From: DASTOB01 sp035720425
Lineage (GTDB): Bacteria; Chloroflexota; Limnocylindria; Limnocylindrales; CSP1-4
Assembly (NCBI GenBank): GCA_035720425.1
Contig: DASTOB010000119.1
Location: forward strand, 1 to 64,000
Direction of reading: 5' to 3'
DNA: 64,000 bases
Shown here: one piece after another, positions 9,158-17,742 of the stretch
Position numbering within the stretch: position 1 is the stretch's first letter
Layout: each line of letters opens with the position of its first letter
Translations under genes and position numbers: made by a program
Notes under the pieces: generated by a model
Databases searched by the model: none
Seen by the model: only the letters and a program-made list of their open reading frames with translations
What the model was told of the DNA's origin: nothing

Positions 9158-10338
9158 CCGTCTTTGAGCCGAACCTCCGCATCCCGGGGCCGACCGCCCT
9201 GCCGCCCTCGGTCCGCGAGGCCGGTGGCCGCCAGATGATCAACCACCGCGGTCCCGAGTTCGCCGCGATGCTCGAGCGGATCACGACCGGTATGCGCCCG
9301 TACTTCGGTAACGCTGGCGACATCGCGATCCTGAGCTGCGCCGGCACCGGCGGGCTCGAGGCGGCCGTCGTCAACACGCTGTCGCCCGGTGACCGCGTGC
9401 TCGGTGTGAGCATCGGCTCGTTCGGCGACCGGATCGCGAAGATCGCCGAGACGTACGGTGCGGCAGTCACGAAGCTCGACGTCGAGTGGGGCCGTGCGGC
9501 CGACCCGGCCGATGTGACCGCCGCGCTCGCCGGAATACCGGACGCCCGGGCTGTCCTGCTCACCCACAACGAGACGTCGACCGGGGTGATGAACCCGATC
9601 CCGGCCCTCGCCGCGGCCGTCCATGAGGCCGCGCCGGACGCGCTCGTCATCGTCGACAGCGTGAGCGGGCTTGGGGCCGTCCCGTTCGAGATGGATGCGT
9701 GGGGCGTCGACGTCGTCGTCACCGGATCGCAGAAGGCGTGGATGGCGGCGCCCGGCCTCGCCATGGTCGCCGCCTCGGAGCGGGCCTGGACGGCGATGGA
9801 AACGGCGCGGATGCCCCGCTTCTACCTCGACCTGCGGCGCCATCGCGAGGCGCAAGCCGGCGGGCAGACCCCGTGGACGCCGGCGATCGCCGTCGTGTAC
9901 CAGGTCGACGAGGGTGTTCGGCTCATGGCGGCCGAGGGTCCCGCGGCCGTCTTCCAGCGGCACGAGGCGTGTGCCGCGGCGGCCCGGGCCGGCCTCGCCG
10001 CACTCGGCTTCGACCTGTTCGCCGATCCGGCCCACGCATCCCGAACGGTGACCGCGGTGCACCTCCCGGATGGGCTCGACTGGAAGGCGCTCAACGGGGA
10101 GGTCAAGCGACGGGGGGTCGTGCTCGCCGGTGGCCAGGGCAAGCTCACCGGCCGGATCTTCCGGCTCGGCCATCTCGGCTCCGTGACGGTGCCGGAGATC
10201 CTCGGGGCGATCGGGGCCCTCGAAGAGGCCTCGATCGCGCTCGGCCGGACGGTGTCCCCGGGCGCCGGGCTGGCCGCCGCCCAGCGTGCAGCGCTCGAGG
10301 TGTACGGGCTCGAGGCCGCGGCGCGCGTCGGCGCATGA
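9154..10338 (+). CDS. Class V aminotransferase (alanine/serine-glyoxylate or phosphoserine type)
   Basis: A 394-residue PLP enzyme of aminotransferase class V. The N-terminal RIPGPTALPPSV, the SCAGTGGLEAAVVN phosphate-binding stretch (62-74), HNETSTGV (138-145), Asp168 in VIVDSVSGLG, which pairs with the pyridine nitrogen, and Lys194 in TGSQKAWMAAPG, which would hold PLP, are all visible. By family it resembles alanine-glyoxylate/serine-glyoxylate aminotransferases. Its stop overlaps the serA start (ATGA), and a histidine-superfamily phosphatase follows, so the context argues that it does the SerC step (3-phosphohydroxypyruvate to phosphoserine) or makes serine/glycine from glyoxylate. A related pairing of a class V enzyme with serA is known from Thermotoga. 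The GTG start has GGAG about 6 bases upstream. Confidence 0.88.
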   Translation: MTVFEPNLRIPGPTALPPSVREAGGRQMINHRGPEFAAMLERITTGMRPYFGNAGDIAILSCAGTGGLEAAVVNTLSPGDRVLGVSIGSFGDRIAKIAETYGAAVTKLDVEWGRAADPADVTAALAGIPDARAVLLTHNETSTGVMNPIPALAAAVHEAAPDALVIVDSVSGLGAVPFEMDAWGVDVVVTGSQKAWMAAPGLAMVAASERAWTAMETARMPRFYLDLRRHREAQAGGQTPWTPAIAVVYQVDEGVRLMAAEGPAAVFQRHEACAAAARAGLAALGFDLFADPAHASRTVTAVHLPDGLDWKALNGEVKRRGVVLAGGQGKLTGRIFRLGHLGSVTVPEILGAIGALEEASIALGRTVSPGAGLAAAQRAALEVYGLEAAARVGA

Positions 10339-11918
10339 GGATCCTCGTCGCCGAGCCGATCGCCGCGGAGGGTCTCTCGCTCCTGAGGGCGCACCACGAG
10401 ATCGATGAGCGGCCGGGTCTCGGGCGCGATGAGCTGTGCGCGATCATCGGCGACTACGACGCGCTCGTCGTGCGCAGCCAGGTCCAGGTCGACGCCGAGC
10501 TCATCGCCGCTGGGACTCGCCTCATCGTCATCGGGCGGGCCGGGGTGGGCGTCGACAACGTCGATCTCGACGCCGCCACGCGCGCCGGGATCACCGTCGT
10601 CAACGCGCCGACCGGCAACACGATCGCCGCCGCGGAGCACACCCTCGCGCTGCTGCTGGGTCTCGCCCGCCGGATCGCCCCGGCCGACGCGTCGGTCCGG
10701 CGGGGCGAGTGGCAGCGCAGCCAGTTCACCGGGCTCGAGCTGCGCGGTCGGACGCTCGGCATCGTCGGGCTCGGCAAGATCGGGCTCGCCCTCGCCGATC
10801 GGGCGCGCTCCCTCGAGATGCCCGTCCTCGGTGTCGACCCGTACGTGACCGCCGAGCAGGCCGCCCATCACGGCGTCGAGCTCGTCGACCTCGAGACGCT
10901 GTTCGCCCGCGCCGACGTCGTCACCGTCCACGTGCCACTGACGCGAGCCACACGCGGGCTCATCGGCCGCGACGCGATCGCGCGGATGAAGCCGGGCAGC
11001 CTCGTCATCAACGTCGCGCGCGGCGGCATTCTCGACGAGGCCGCCGTCGCCGAGGCGCTGGCCGACGGTCGCCTCGGCGGGGCCGCGGTCGACGTGTTCG
11101 AACGTGAGCCACCGGCCGGGTCGCCGCTGCTCGACGCGCCGAACACGTTGCTCACGCCGCACCTCGGCGCCTCGACGGCCGAGGCCCAGGTCCTTGTCGC
11201 CGAGGAGGTCGCCGCGCAGGTCCTCGACGTGCTCGACGGACGCAGCGCCCGCTACGCGGTCAACGCACCGTTGCTCACGCCGGAGACGGCCCAGGCGATC
11301 GCGCCGTACCTGCCGCTGGCGGAGACGCTCGGGCGCTTCTTCGCCCAGTTCGTCCGGACCGGCGTGCGGACGCTGACGCTCGAGATCGCCGGCGAGCTCG
11401 CCGCATACGACGCGACGCCGCTCACCGCCGCGGTCCTCCGGGGCCTGCTCGAGACGGCGACGACCGAACGGGTCAACCTCGTCAACGCCGGCGCCCTCGC
11501 GCGCGCCCGCGGGATCACCGTCGTCGAGCGCAAGACCCCGAATGCGGGCGCGTACGCCGCCCTCGTCACGCTGTCCGGTGAGACCGACGGCCGGACGACG
11601 ACCGTCGCCGGGACGGTGGCGAACGCGGAGTCGCGGCTCACCCGGCTCAACGACTACTCGATCGACATGGCGCCGTCGGAGGTCATGCTCATCACCCGCC
11701 ACCAGGACAAGCCGGGCACGATGGGCCGGATCGGCCTCATGCTCGGCGACGCCGACGTGAACATCAGCGCGATGCACCTCGCCCGTTCCGAACGGCGTGC
11801 CGACGCGCTCATGATCCTCGCCCTCGACGACGACGTCCCGTCCGCCGTGGCCGACGCGATCCGGGCCCACGAGGCGGTGCTCGACCTGTGGACGATCCGC
11901 CTCGGCGGCGACCGGTGA
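10335..11918 (+). CDS. serA: D-3-phosphoglycerate dehydrogenase, long form with ACT domain
   Basis: A 527-residue enzyme that oxidises 3-phosphoglycerate to 3-phosphohydroxypyruvate, the first step of serine synthesis. The NAD fold carries GIVGLGKIG (142-150), preceded by the GRAGVGVDNVDLDAATRAGI block. The catalytic Arg229 (VARGG), Glu258 (FEREPP) and His276 (TPHLGAS) are in place. Residues 300-450 form the extra intervening domain of the long mycobacterial-type SerA, and the C-terminal ACT domain begins near residue 450 (LITRHQDKPGTMGRIGLMLG), so serine feedback is likely. The length is that of the usual 525-530 residue class. The ATG overlaps the aminotransferase stop, and the downstream GTG overlaps its own stop, so all three genes are translationally coupled. 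Confidence 0.96.
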   Translation: MRILVAEPIAAEGLSLLRAHHEIDERPGLGRDELCAIIGDYDALVVRSQVQVDAELIAAGTRLIVIGRAGVGVDNVDLDAATRAGITVVNAPTGNTIAAAEHTLALLLGLARRIAPADASVRRGEWQRSQFTGLELRGRTLGIVGLGKIGLALADRARSLEMPVLGVDPYVTAEQAAHHGVELVDLETLFARADVVTVHVPLTRATRGLIGRDAIARMKPGSLVINVARGGILDEAAVAEALADGRLGGAAVDVFEREPPAGSPLLDAPNTLLTPHLGASTAEAQVLVAEEVAAQVLDVLDGRSARYAVNAPLLTPETAQAIAPYLPLAETLGRFFAQFVRTGVRTLTLEIAGELAAYDATPLTAAVLRGLLETATTERVNLVNAGALARARGITVVERKTPNAGAYAALVTLSGETDGRTTTVAGTVANAESRLTRLNDYSIDMAPSEVMLITRHQDKPGTMGRIGLMLGDADVNISAMHLARSERRADALMILALDDDVPSAVADAIRAHEAVLDLWTIRLGGDR

Positions 11919-12742
11919 CCGACGGGCGCGGCGGCGACGCGCTCGTCCCGGAGGGCCTCGACGCGACGCTGGTCCTCGTCCGTCACGGCGAGTCGACCTT
12001 CGTCGCCGAGGGCCGCTTCCAGGGGCAGGCGGAGACACCGCTGTCGGAGGCCGGCCGGACGCAGGCGGCGCTCGCAGCGGCACGGTTGGCCGAGCCCCAC
12101 GCGTCGCCGTCGCTGCCGGTTCCGCTCGGCGAGGCGCGCGAGATCGTCCACTCGCCCCTGCGCCGGACGACCGAGACGGCCGATGCCGTCGCCCGCGCGA
12201 TCGTCGAGCGGCGAACTGTCGCTCCGGCGCTGCGACCGGATCCGGCGTTCCTCGAGATCGGCCAGGGCGAGTGGGAGGGCCTGCCGCACGCGGAGATCGC
12301 GGCGCGCTGGGGCGACGTCCTCGCGACGTGGCGGCGACGCCCGCTCGACGCGTGGGCTCCCGGAGGCGAGTCGCTCCCGGAGGTCCAGGCGCGGGTCGAG
12401 CCGGGGCTGCGGCGCCTCATCGCCGCGCTCGCCGCCGGTCGGACGGCCGCCCCTGTCGAACGGGACCAGGTGCTCGGCTACCGCGACCCGGTGTCGGACC
12501 AGCCATGGTCGATCCTCGTCGGACACGACGGGGTGTTCAAGATCGCCCTGCTTACGCTGTTCGAGCTGCCACTCGCGCGGTTCTGGACGTTCTCGTTCGC
12601 GCTGTGCGGGATCAGTGTCGTCGAGTTCCGCTCGGGCCGGGCGACCCTCCGCGCGCACAACCTGACCGAGCATCTCGCCCCGCTCCTCGACGAGCGGTCG
12701 CAGGCGCTGACCGAGGCGCGCCAGCGGGCCGGGGCACTGTGA
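11915..12742 (+). CDS. Histidine phosphatase superfamily protein, candidate phosphoserine phosphatase
   Basis: A 275-residue protein of the phosphoglycerate mutase-like (histidine phosphatase) branch. The phosphohistidine motif LVRHGEST gives Arg23-His24-Gly25-Glu26. HSPLRRTTETA (about 79-89) holds the second arginine, and LVGHDGVFKI (about residue 202) holds the second His. The GQAETPLSEAGRTQA stretch is typical. The start GTG overlaps the serA stop (GTGA); an alternative in-frame ATG 27 bp upstream lies inside serA and is less likely. Metal-independent phosphoserine phosphatases of this fold are established in Hydrogenobacter, and there is no HAD-type SerB nearby, so I infer the last step of serine synthesis. 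A phosphoglycerate mutase or alpha-ribazole phosphatase role cannot be excluded. It converges with the transglutaminase gene 12 bp away. Confidence 0.85.
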   Translation: MTDGRGGDALVPEGLDATLVLVRHGESTFVAEGRFQGQAETPLSEAGRTQAALAAARLAEPHASPSLPVPLGEAREIVHSPLRRTTETADAVARAIVERRTVAPALRPDPAFLEIGQGEWEGLPHAEIAARWGDVLATWRRRPLDAWAPGGESLPEVQARVEPGLRRLIAALAAGRTAAPVERDQVLGYRDPVSDQPWSILVGHDGVFKIALLTLFELPLARFWTFSFALCGISVVEFRSGRATLRAHNLTEHLAPLLDERSQALTEARQRAGAL

Positions 12743-12754
12743 CCGGCGCGGCGG

Positions 12755-15070
12755 TCAGCGCCGCGGGCGCTCCCGTCGACGGAACGCGAGGCGGAGGAGG
12801 CTGACCCGCAGCCGACGCTGCGCATCCCGCAGCGCCCGGAGACGCGCCTCCGACAGGACCGTCCGCCCGTACGCCACCTCGACCTTCGCCCGGGCGACCG
12901 TCTGGAGTTCCGGCCGGGACGCGGGCAGCACCTCGCCGAGCGCCCCGGCGTACTCGTAGACGGTCTGCGTCGGCCGTGGCCCGAACCCGAATCGCCCGGC
13001 CAGCCGCCCGATCCCGCGCCATGCGTCGTCGGGACCGGTTCCGCCGCGCGGTCCGCGCTGCCAGGCGATGAAGGCGAGGCCACCGACGACGACGGCGAGC
13101 AGCACCGCGATCACCGCGTAGGCGAGCGGCGAACCCGTTCCGCCCGGGCCATTCGGTGGCAGCACGACGTCGCCCGGGTCGCGGGTTCGCCCGATCGCCC
13201 CGCCGTCGTCGATCCCCGACGCCGGCGGGATCGAGACCGACGGGCGCGGGCTGAGCGGCGCACCGGACGGGATCGGGACATCGACCGCGACGTTACCGCC
13301 GGTCGGATCGAACCGGACCCAGCCGAAGCCGGGGAACCACGCCTCCACCCAGGCGTGCGCGCCGGAGTTCCGGACCGTCTCCACGTTGCCGTCCCGTTCG
13401 CCGGGCAGGAATCCCTCGACCATCCGGGCCGGAATGCCGTCGGCGCGGAGCAGCGCGGCCATCGTCGTCGCGTAGTACTGGCAGTACCCCTGCTTGAAGC
13501 GGGCGAAGCACTCCACCACGCTCAGGTCGCCGCACGCCAGGTCCGTGACGTCCGTGTCGTAGTCGAAGTTCGAGCCGGATCGGAGGTACGACTCGATCGC
13601 CCGGGCGAGGTCATACGGGTTGTCGTCGCGCGCCCGGGCCTTGACGGTCGCGAACAGCTCCTGGGCCGACGGACCCATGATTCCGGTCGGCAGCGCGAGG
13701 TACGGAGCGAGCGCCGCGGGATAGTCGCGCCCGGCGACACGCAGGCGGTTCTGGGTCAGGCCGTTCGGGTCCGCCTCGTCGCGCACGGCGACCAACGCGG
13801 TCACCTCGTACGTGCGCGGGTTGCCGTCGAGCGAGATCGATCCGAAGTGCGCCGCGTCGCCGATCGCGGTCACGACCCCGCCCGAACTGGCCGACACGGG
13901 CGTAGCCGGGCCGATCATCTCGCTATCGGCGTACGCGAGCCGCTCGACGCTGACCGTCACCGCGCGCGTCCCGGCGGCTATCGGCTCGTCGAACAGCCCG
14001 GACACGAGCGCGTCGGCAGCCCGCTCGACGGTTCGCGGGTCGCTCATCGTCCAGTCCGTGAACCCGATGGTGTCGTACGCGACGATGCGCCAGTAGAAGT
14101 CCTCCGTCTCGCCCTCGGGGAGACGGACGATGAGAGCCGGGTCGCCGTTCGTCGTCCACGAGCCGCTGATCGTCGTGCTCTCGCCGAAGGTGACCCCGAA
14201 CGGCCTCGACGCGCCGCCCAGCGGGAGGAAGCGCTCGATCCGACGGCTCAGCTCGATGATGAGTCCGGGCGCGTCCGCCCACACCCCGGCAAGCGGAGCG
14301 GACGACGCGGCGCTCGTGAGGAGGATCGAGCCCGCCACGGCCGACACGATGAACACGGTCCCACCGCGCAGGTAGAGCGCGCGAACGGCCGCCGGGTCAC
14401 CGATCCGCCGACGGATCCAGGCCGTCTGCTCGTCGAACGCGTGACTCCGTGCGAGCAGGAACAGCCCGGCGAGGCTGAACAGGATGAGCTGGCCGAGCTG
14501 ATCCTTGCCGGTGATGGCGAGATTCGTGAGGAGGAGCAGGCCGACCACGACGACCGCGTCGAGCGGCCGCCGGTGGCGGAACACCGCGAACGCGGCGAAC
14601 TGGCCGGCCGACCAGCAGACGATGCCGAGCGCGAGGAGGTAGTGGCCGAACTCCGTCGTCCGCGGCCGCCCGAGGATCGCGAGGTCGTACCAGGCCGCCA
14701 CGGTCGTCTCCGCCGTGGCCCGGAAGAACGTGACCGGGTCACCCCCGTCGCCCACGACGATCGAACCGACGATGACCGGCAGGACGAACGCTGCCGCGAT
14801 CGCACCGGCCAGGTGGGCGACCCATCGCGGCCACGAGCTCTTGGCGACGAGGAACCCGGCAACCGCCCCGAACGCCGCAGCTGCCGGCAGGAAGTCCGTC
14901 CACTCGTCCCGCCCGAGGACCCAGCGCGAATCGTCGATCGCCCAACCGACCGCCGCCACGAGCAGCGCGACGAACACGACCGTGGCCCAGCCCTCCGACG
15001 GGGAGAGTGGAATCCGTCGCCGCAGCGGGGCGGCCGCGCGACCCGCGACGCCGACCGATGCTGCGGTCAT
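12755..15070 (-). CDS. Multi-pass membrane transglutaminase-like protein (TgpA/DUF3488 type)
   Basis: A 771-residue protein with about six membrane helices in residues 27-255, a large extracytoplasmic region, a transglutaminase core and a last membrane helix near residues 645-665. The catalytic triad is visible: Cys530 in KQGYCQYYATTMAALLR, His572 in SGAHAWVEAW and Asp588 in FDPTGG. This layout is that of TgpA-like proteins, which place a papain-fold transglutaminase/protease domain outside the cytoplasmic membrane. A DUF4129-like region (the QTVYEYAGALGEVLP stretch near residue 700) closes it. The start ATG overlaps the DUF58 stop by ATGA. Together with MoxR and DUF58 it forms the common MoxR-DUF58-transglutaminase operon, whose job is probably maturation of an envelope complex; the substrate is unknown. 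Confidence 0.9.
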   Translation of the reverse strand: MTAASVGVAGRAAAPLRRRIPLSPSEGWATVVFVALLVAAVGWAIDDSRWVLGRDEWTDFLPAAAAFGAVAGFLVAKSSWPRWVAHLAGAIAAAFVLPVIVGSIVVGDGGDPVTFFRATAETTVAAWYDLAILGRPRTTEFGHYLLALGIVCWSAGQFAAFAVFRHRRPLDAVVVVGLLLLTNLAITGKDQLGQLILFSLAGLFLLARSHAFDEQTAWIRRRIGDPAAVRALYLRGGTVFIVSAVAGSILLTSAASSAPLAGVWADAPGLIIELSRRIERFLPLGGASRPFGVTFGESTTISGSWTTNGDPALIVRLPEGETEDFYWRIVAYDTIGFTDWTMSDPRTVERAADALVSGLFDEPIAAGTRAVTVSVERLAYADSEMIGPATPVSASSGGVVTAIGDAAHFGSISLDGNPRTYEVTALVAVRDEADPNGLTQNRLRVAGRDYPAALAPYLALPTGIMGPSAQELFATVKARARDDNPYDLARAIESYLRSGSNFDYDTDVTDLACGDLSVVECFARFKQGYCQYYATTMAALLRADGIPARMVEGFLPGERDGNVETVRNSGAHAWVEAWFPGFGWVRFDPTGGNVAVDVPIPSGAPLSPRPSVSIPPASGIDDGGAIGRTRDPGDVVLPPNGPGGTGSPLAYAVIAVLLAVVVGGLAFIAWQRGPRGGTGPDDAWRGIGRLAGRFGFGPRPTQTVYEYAGALGEVLPASRPELQTVARAKVEVAYGRTVLSEARLRALRDAQRRLRVSLLRLAFRRRERPRR

Positions 15071-16335
15071 GAGATGAGCACCTCGCCGAGGGGCCGCCCC
15101 GGACCGACAGCGAATGCCGGCAGTTCGTACTCGGCGAGCGTGTGGCGGAGGGCCCGCACGCGCTGGGCGCGCAGCTGGGTGGCCGGATCGTCCGCAACCA
15201 GACCGGACTGACCGGCGGCACCGTCGGCGCGGGCTCGCTCCGCGGCCGCGACCTGCTCGAACGCCGGCCCGTCGAGCGTGACGGCGACGCACCCGACGCC
15301 GCGCGAGCGAAGCGTTGCGACGGGCTTGACCCACGCGGGGTCGGTCGAGGGCGTGATGACGACGGCCGTCATCCCGCGCCGCAGGCGACCGACACTCCCG
15401 ATGAGGACCTCGACGAGCGGGGCCGTTCCGTCGGCCTCGACGGCGGCCAGGAGCTGCATGATCTTGAGGTGCTGGCGGGCTCCGCGGTCGGCCGGAAGGA
15501 CGACCGTCCGATGTCCGCTCACGGTCATCCCCACCGCACGGTTCTCGGCGATCGCCTTGTCGGCGACCGCCGCCGCGACCCGGATGGCGGCCTCGACGCT
15601 CGACTCGTCACCACGTCCGGTATGGATCCCGCGCTCGAGGTCGAGCACGATCCACGCGTCGGCCGTCTGTTCGAGATCGAACTCCTTGACCTGGATCTCT
15701 CCCGTCCGCGCCGTCGTCCTCCAGTGGATCCGGTTGAAGCTGTCGCCCGGCGCGTACGGGCGGACCGTCGTCGCCAGGGGTGTCGTCTGGAGCGTGCGCT
15801 CCGGTGACGAGTGGCTGCCCTCGAGGTTCGAGGCCGGCAGCTTCCACAGCGGGATCGGCTCGAGTCGCGGGTAGACGATGAGCGTGACGCCCTGGCCCAC
15901 CGACGCCGACGCCTCGAAGAACCCAAACGGGTCGCCGGTCCGAATCTGGAGTGGCTCGATCCGGAAGTGGCCGCGCCGGATGAGCGGAGCGCGGATCCGC
16001 CACGACCGTTCCGACGTCGCGCCGAGCGATAGTGCCCGGCCGGGCAGGCCACCCGGGAGGCTTGTCGGGTTGTGGATCTCGAGCCAGAACTTCGGCACCC
16101 GGCTCGTGTTCCGCAGCGTGTACGTGACCTGCAACCGGTCGCCGACGTGACCGTTCAACTGGCTCACCGCGTAGCCCGCTTCCAGGTCCGACAGGCCGAG
16201 GCGGGTCAGGACATACGAGCCGCCGACGACGAGGATGCCGAGGTAGACGAGGTAGAACAGGAACGGCTCGCCGGTCGAGAACGCCGCGACGACGAGGACC
16301 GTGGCGAGGACGAGGAGCTGGAGTCGTCGGAACAC
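15067..16335 (-). CDS. DUF58 domain protein (vWA-related, MoxR operon)
   Basis: A 422-residue protein with two N-terminal membrane segments (about residues 5-22 and 24-43) and a cytoplasmic DUF58 domain. The signature VRPYAPGDSFNRIHWRTTAR (about residues 191-210), then GEIQVKEFDLEQTADAWIVLD, is diagnostic for DUF58, which leads into a von Willebrand A-like fold. The metal site is degenerate, as usual in this family. These proteins pair with MoxR ATPases: the ATPase is thought to remodel or load partners onto the vWA protein. The start is GTG, 36 bp after the moxR stop, and the stop overlaps the start of the transglutaminase gene. Confidence 0.9.
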   Translation of the reverse strand: MFRRLQLLVLATVLVVAAFSTGEPFLFYLVYLGILVVGGSYVLTRLGLSDLEAGYAVSQLNGHVGDRLQVTYTLRNTSRVPKFWLEIHNPTSLPGGLPGRALSLGATSERSWRIRAPLIRRGHFRIEPLQIRTGDPFGFFEASASVGQGVTLIVYPRLEPIPLWKLPASNLEGSHSSPERTLQTTPLATTVRPYAPGDSFNRIHWRTTARTGEIQVKEFDLEQTADAWIVLDLERGIHTGRGDESSVEAAIRVAAAVADKAIAENRAVGMTVSGHRTVVLPADRGARQHLKIMQLLAAVEADGTAPLVEVLIGSVGRLRRGMTAVVITPSTDPAWVKPVATLRSRGVGCVAVTLDGPAFEQVAAAERARADGAAGQSGLVADDPATQLRAQRVRALRHTLAEYELPAFAVGPGRPLGEVLIS

Positions 16336-16371
16336 GGGGTGTCGGTGCTTCGTCGATCCGCCGCCGGTCGA

Positions 16372-17382
16372 CTACGCCCCGGCGCCGGCGGTGCCGCCCG
16401 CCGGCGAGCGCAGGTCGCGCGGTCCGCCGCCCTGTCCGGTCGGGTGGATGTTCTCGATCGAGGTCGCGTCGAGGAGTTCGCGCACGACCTGGCCGGCCTG
16501 CACGTCGTGGATCGACGAACCGGTCTTGATGATGATCCTGTGGGCGAGCGCCGGCTCCGCGAGCGCCTTGATGTCGTCCGGGATGACGTAGTCGCGACCG
16601 AGCAGGCCGGCCAGCGCCTGGCCGGCGCGATAGAGCGCGATCGACCCCCGTGGCGACGCCCCGAGGTACACGTCCGGGTGCGTCCGTGACGCGTTGACCA
16701 GCCGGACGATGTAGTCACTGACCGTCGAGTCGACGTAGATCTCACGGACGGCCGCCTGCATGTCGCGCAGCTCCTCGAGGGAGCACACGACGTCGAGGGA
16801 GTCGAGCGGATGGACTCGCTTCTGCTCGTCGAGGATCACGATCTCCTCGATCGGCTGGGGATAGCCGAGTCGCAACCGGAGCATGAACCGGTCGAGCTGC
16901 GCCTCCGGCAGCGCGAACGTGCCCTCGTACTCGATCGGGTTCTGGGTGGCGATGACGAGGAACGGATCCGGCATCGCGTAGCTCGTCCCGTCGATCGTCG
17001 CCTGGCGTTCCTCCATGCATTCGAGGAGCGACGACTGCGTCTTGGGGGTGGCCCGGTTGATCTCGTCCGCGAGGACCACCTGGCTCATGATCGGGCCTGG
17101 CCGGAACTCGAATTCCTGGGTCTTCTGGTTGTAGATCGACAGGCCGGTCACGTCCGACGGGAGGAGGTCCGGGGTGAACTGGATGCGCCGGAAGCTGCAG
17201 CCCAGGCTCCGGGCAATGGCCTTGGCGAGGACGGTCTTGCCGGTCCCCGGGACGTCCTCGATGAGCAGGTGTCCGCGGCACAGGAGGGCGACGAGCGCGA
17301 GCCTGACCTCGTGATGCTTGCCGACGATCACGCGCTCGACGTTGGCGATGACCTTGTCGCCGGTCTCCTGGATCTTCGTCAC
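16372..17382 (-). CDS. moxR: MoxR-family AAA+ ATPase
   Basis: A 336-residue chaperone-like ATPase. Walker A VPGTGKT is at residues 44-50 and Walker B VVLADEINRA at 102-111. FTPDLLPSDVTGLSIYNQ (about 69-86) and IMSQVVLADEINRATPKTQSSLLE are the family hallmarks, and FLVIATQNPIEYEGTFALPEAQLDRF supplies sensor 1 and the arginine-rich part. The length is typical. The start is a GTG 84 bp downstream of the anti-sigma gene. It heads the moxR-DUF58-transglutaminase group, and the sigma/anti-sigma pair just upstream on the same strand suggests that envelope stress or a similar cue controls it; that is inference from order. Confidence 0.94.
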   Translation of the reverse strand: MTKIQETGDKVIANVERVIVGKHHEVRLALVALLCRGHLLIEDVPGTGKTVLAKAIARSLGCSFRRIQFTPDLLPSDVTGLSIYNQKTQEFEFRPGPIMSQVVLADEINRATPKTQSSLLECMEERQATIDGTSYAMPDPFLVIATQNPIEYEGTFALPEAQLDRFMLRLRLGYPQPIEEIVILDEQKRVHPLDSLDVVCSLEELRDMQAAVREIYVDSTVSDYIVRLVNASRTHPDVYLGASPRGSIALYRAGQALAGLLGRDYVIPDDIKALAEPALAHRIIIKTGSSIHDVQAGQVVRELLDATSIENIHPTGQGGGPRDLRSPAGGTAGAGA

Positions 17383-17466
17383 GGGTCCTCCACGGTCGCG
17401 CCTCGGGATGTCGCCAGATAGTACGTCCGAGACGGAATACGGGTTCGCAGCGTGACGGACGGGCGT

Positions 17467-17742
17467 CTAACTCGTGTCGCGGGACGCGCGCCAGGCGCGG
17501 AAGACCTCGACGAGGGTGGCTCGGTGCGCGGTCGCCTCCGGATCGCCGTCGGCGACGCGGCGGAGGAGCGTGATCGTGCGCTGCATCTGGTCGAGGTAGG
17601 CGCGGCAGCCGGCGCACCCGGCAAGGTGCGCCTCCGTGCGCAGCCGCTCCGTCTCGGCGAGCGCGGCCTCGATGTACTCGCTGACGATTTCGACGAACTC
17701 GCGACAGTCCATCGGGGCCGGGGTCGCGTGCGGGGCGGTCAT
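17467..17742 (-). CDS. Small zinc-finger anti-sigma factor (zf-HC2)
   Basis: A 91-residue soluble protein with the ZAS/zf-HC2 pattern: Cys in MDCREFVEIVSEYIEAAL near the N-terminus and the HLAGCAGC motif (His-x3-Cys-x2-Cys) about 30 residues later. It has no membrane segment, so it would bind its sigma factor in the cytoplasm. Its ATG overlaps the stop of the sigma gene (ATGA), the usual arrangement of an ECF sigma and its antagonist. Residues 60-91 lack recognisable features. The first ATG, MTAPHATPAP, is used; a second (MDCREF) ten codons later is also possible. Confidence 0.85.
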   Translation of the reverse strand: MTAPHATPAPMDCREFVEIVSEYIEAALAETERLRTEAHLAGCAGCRAYLDQMQRTITLLRRVADGDPEATAHRATLVEVFRAWRASRDTS

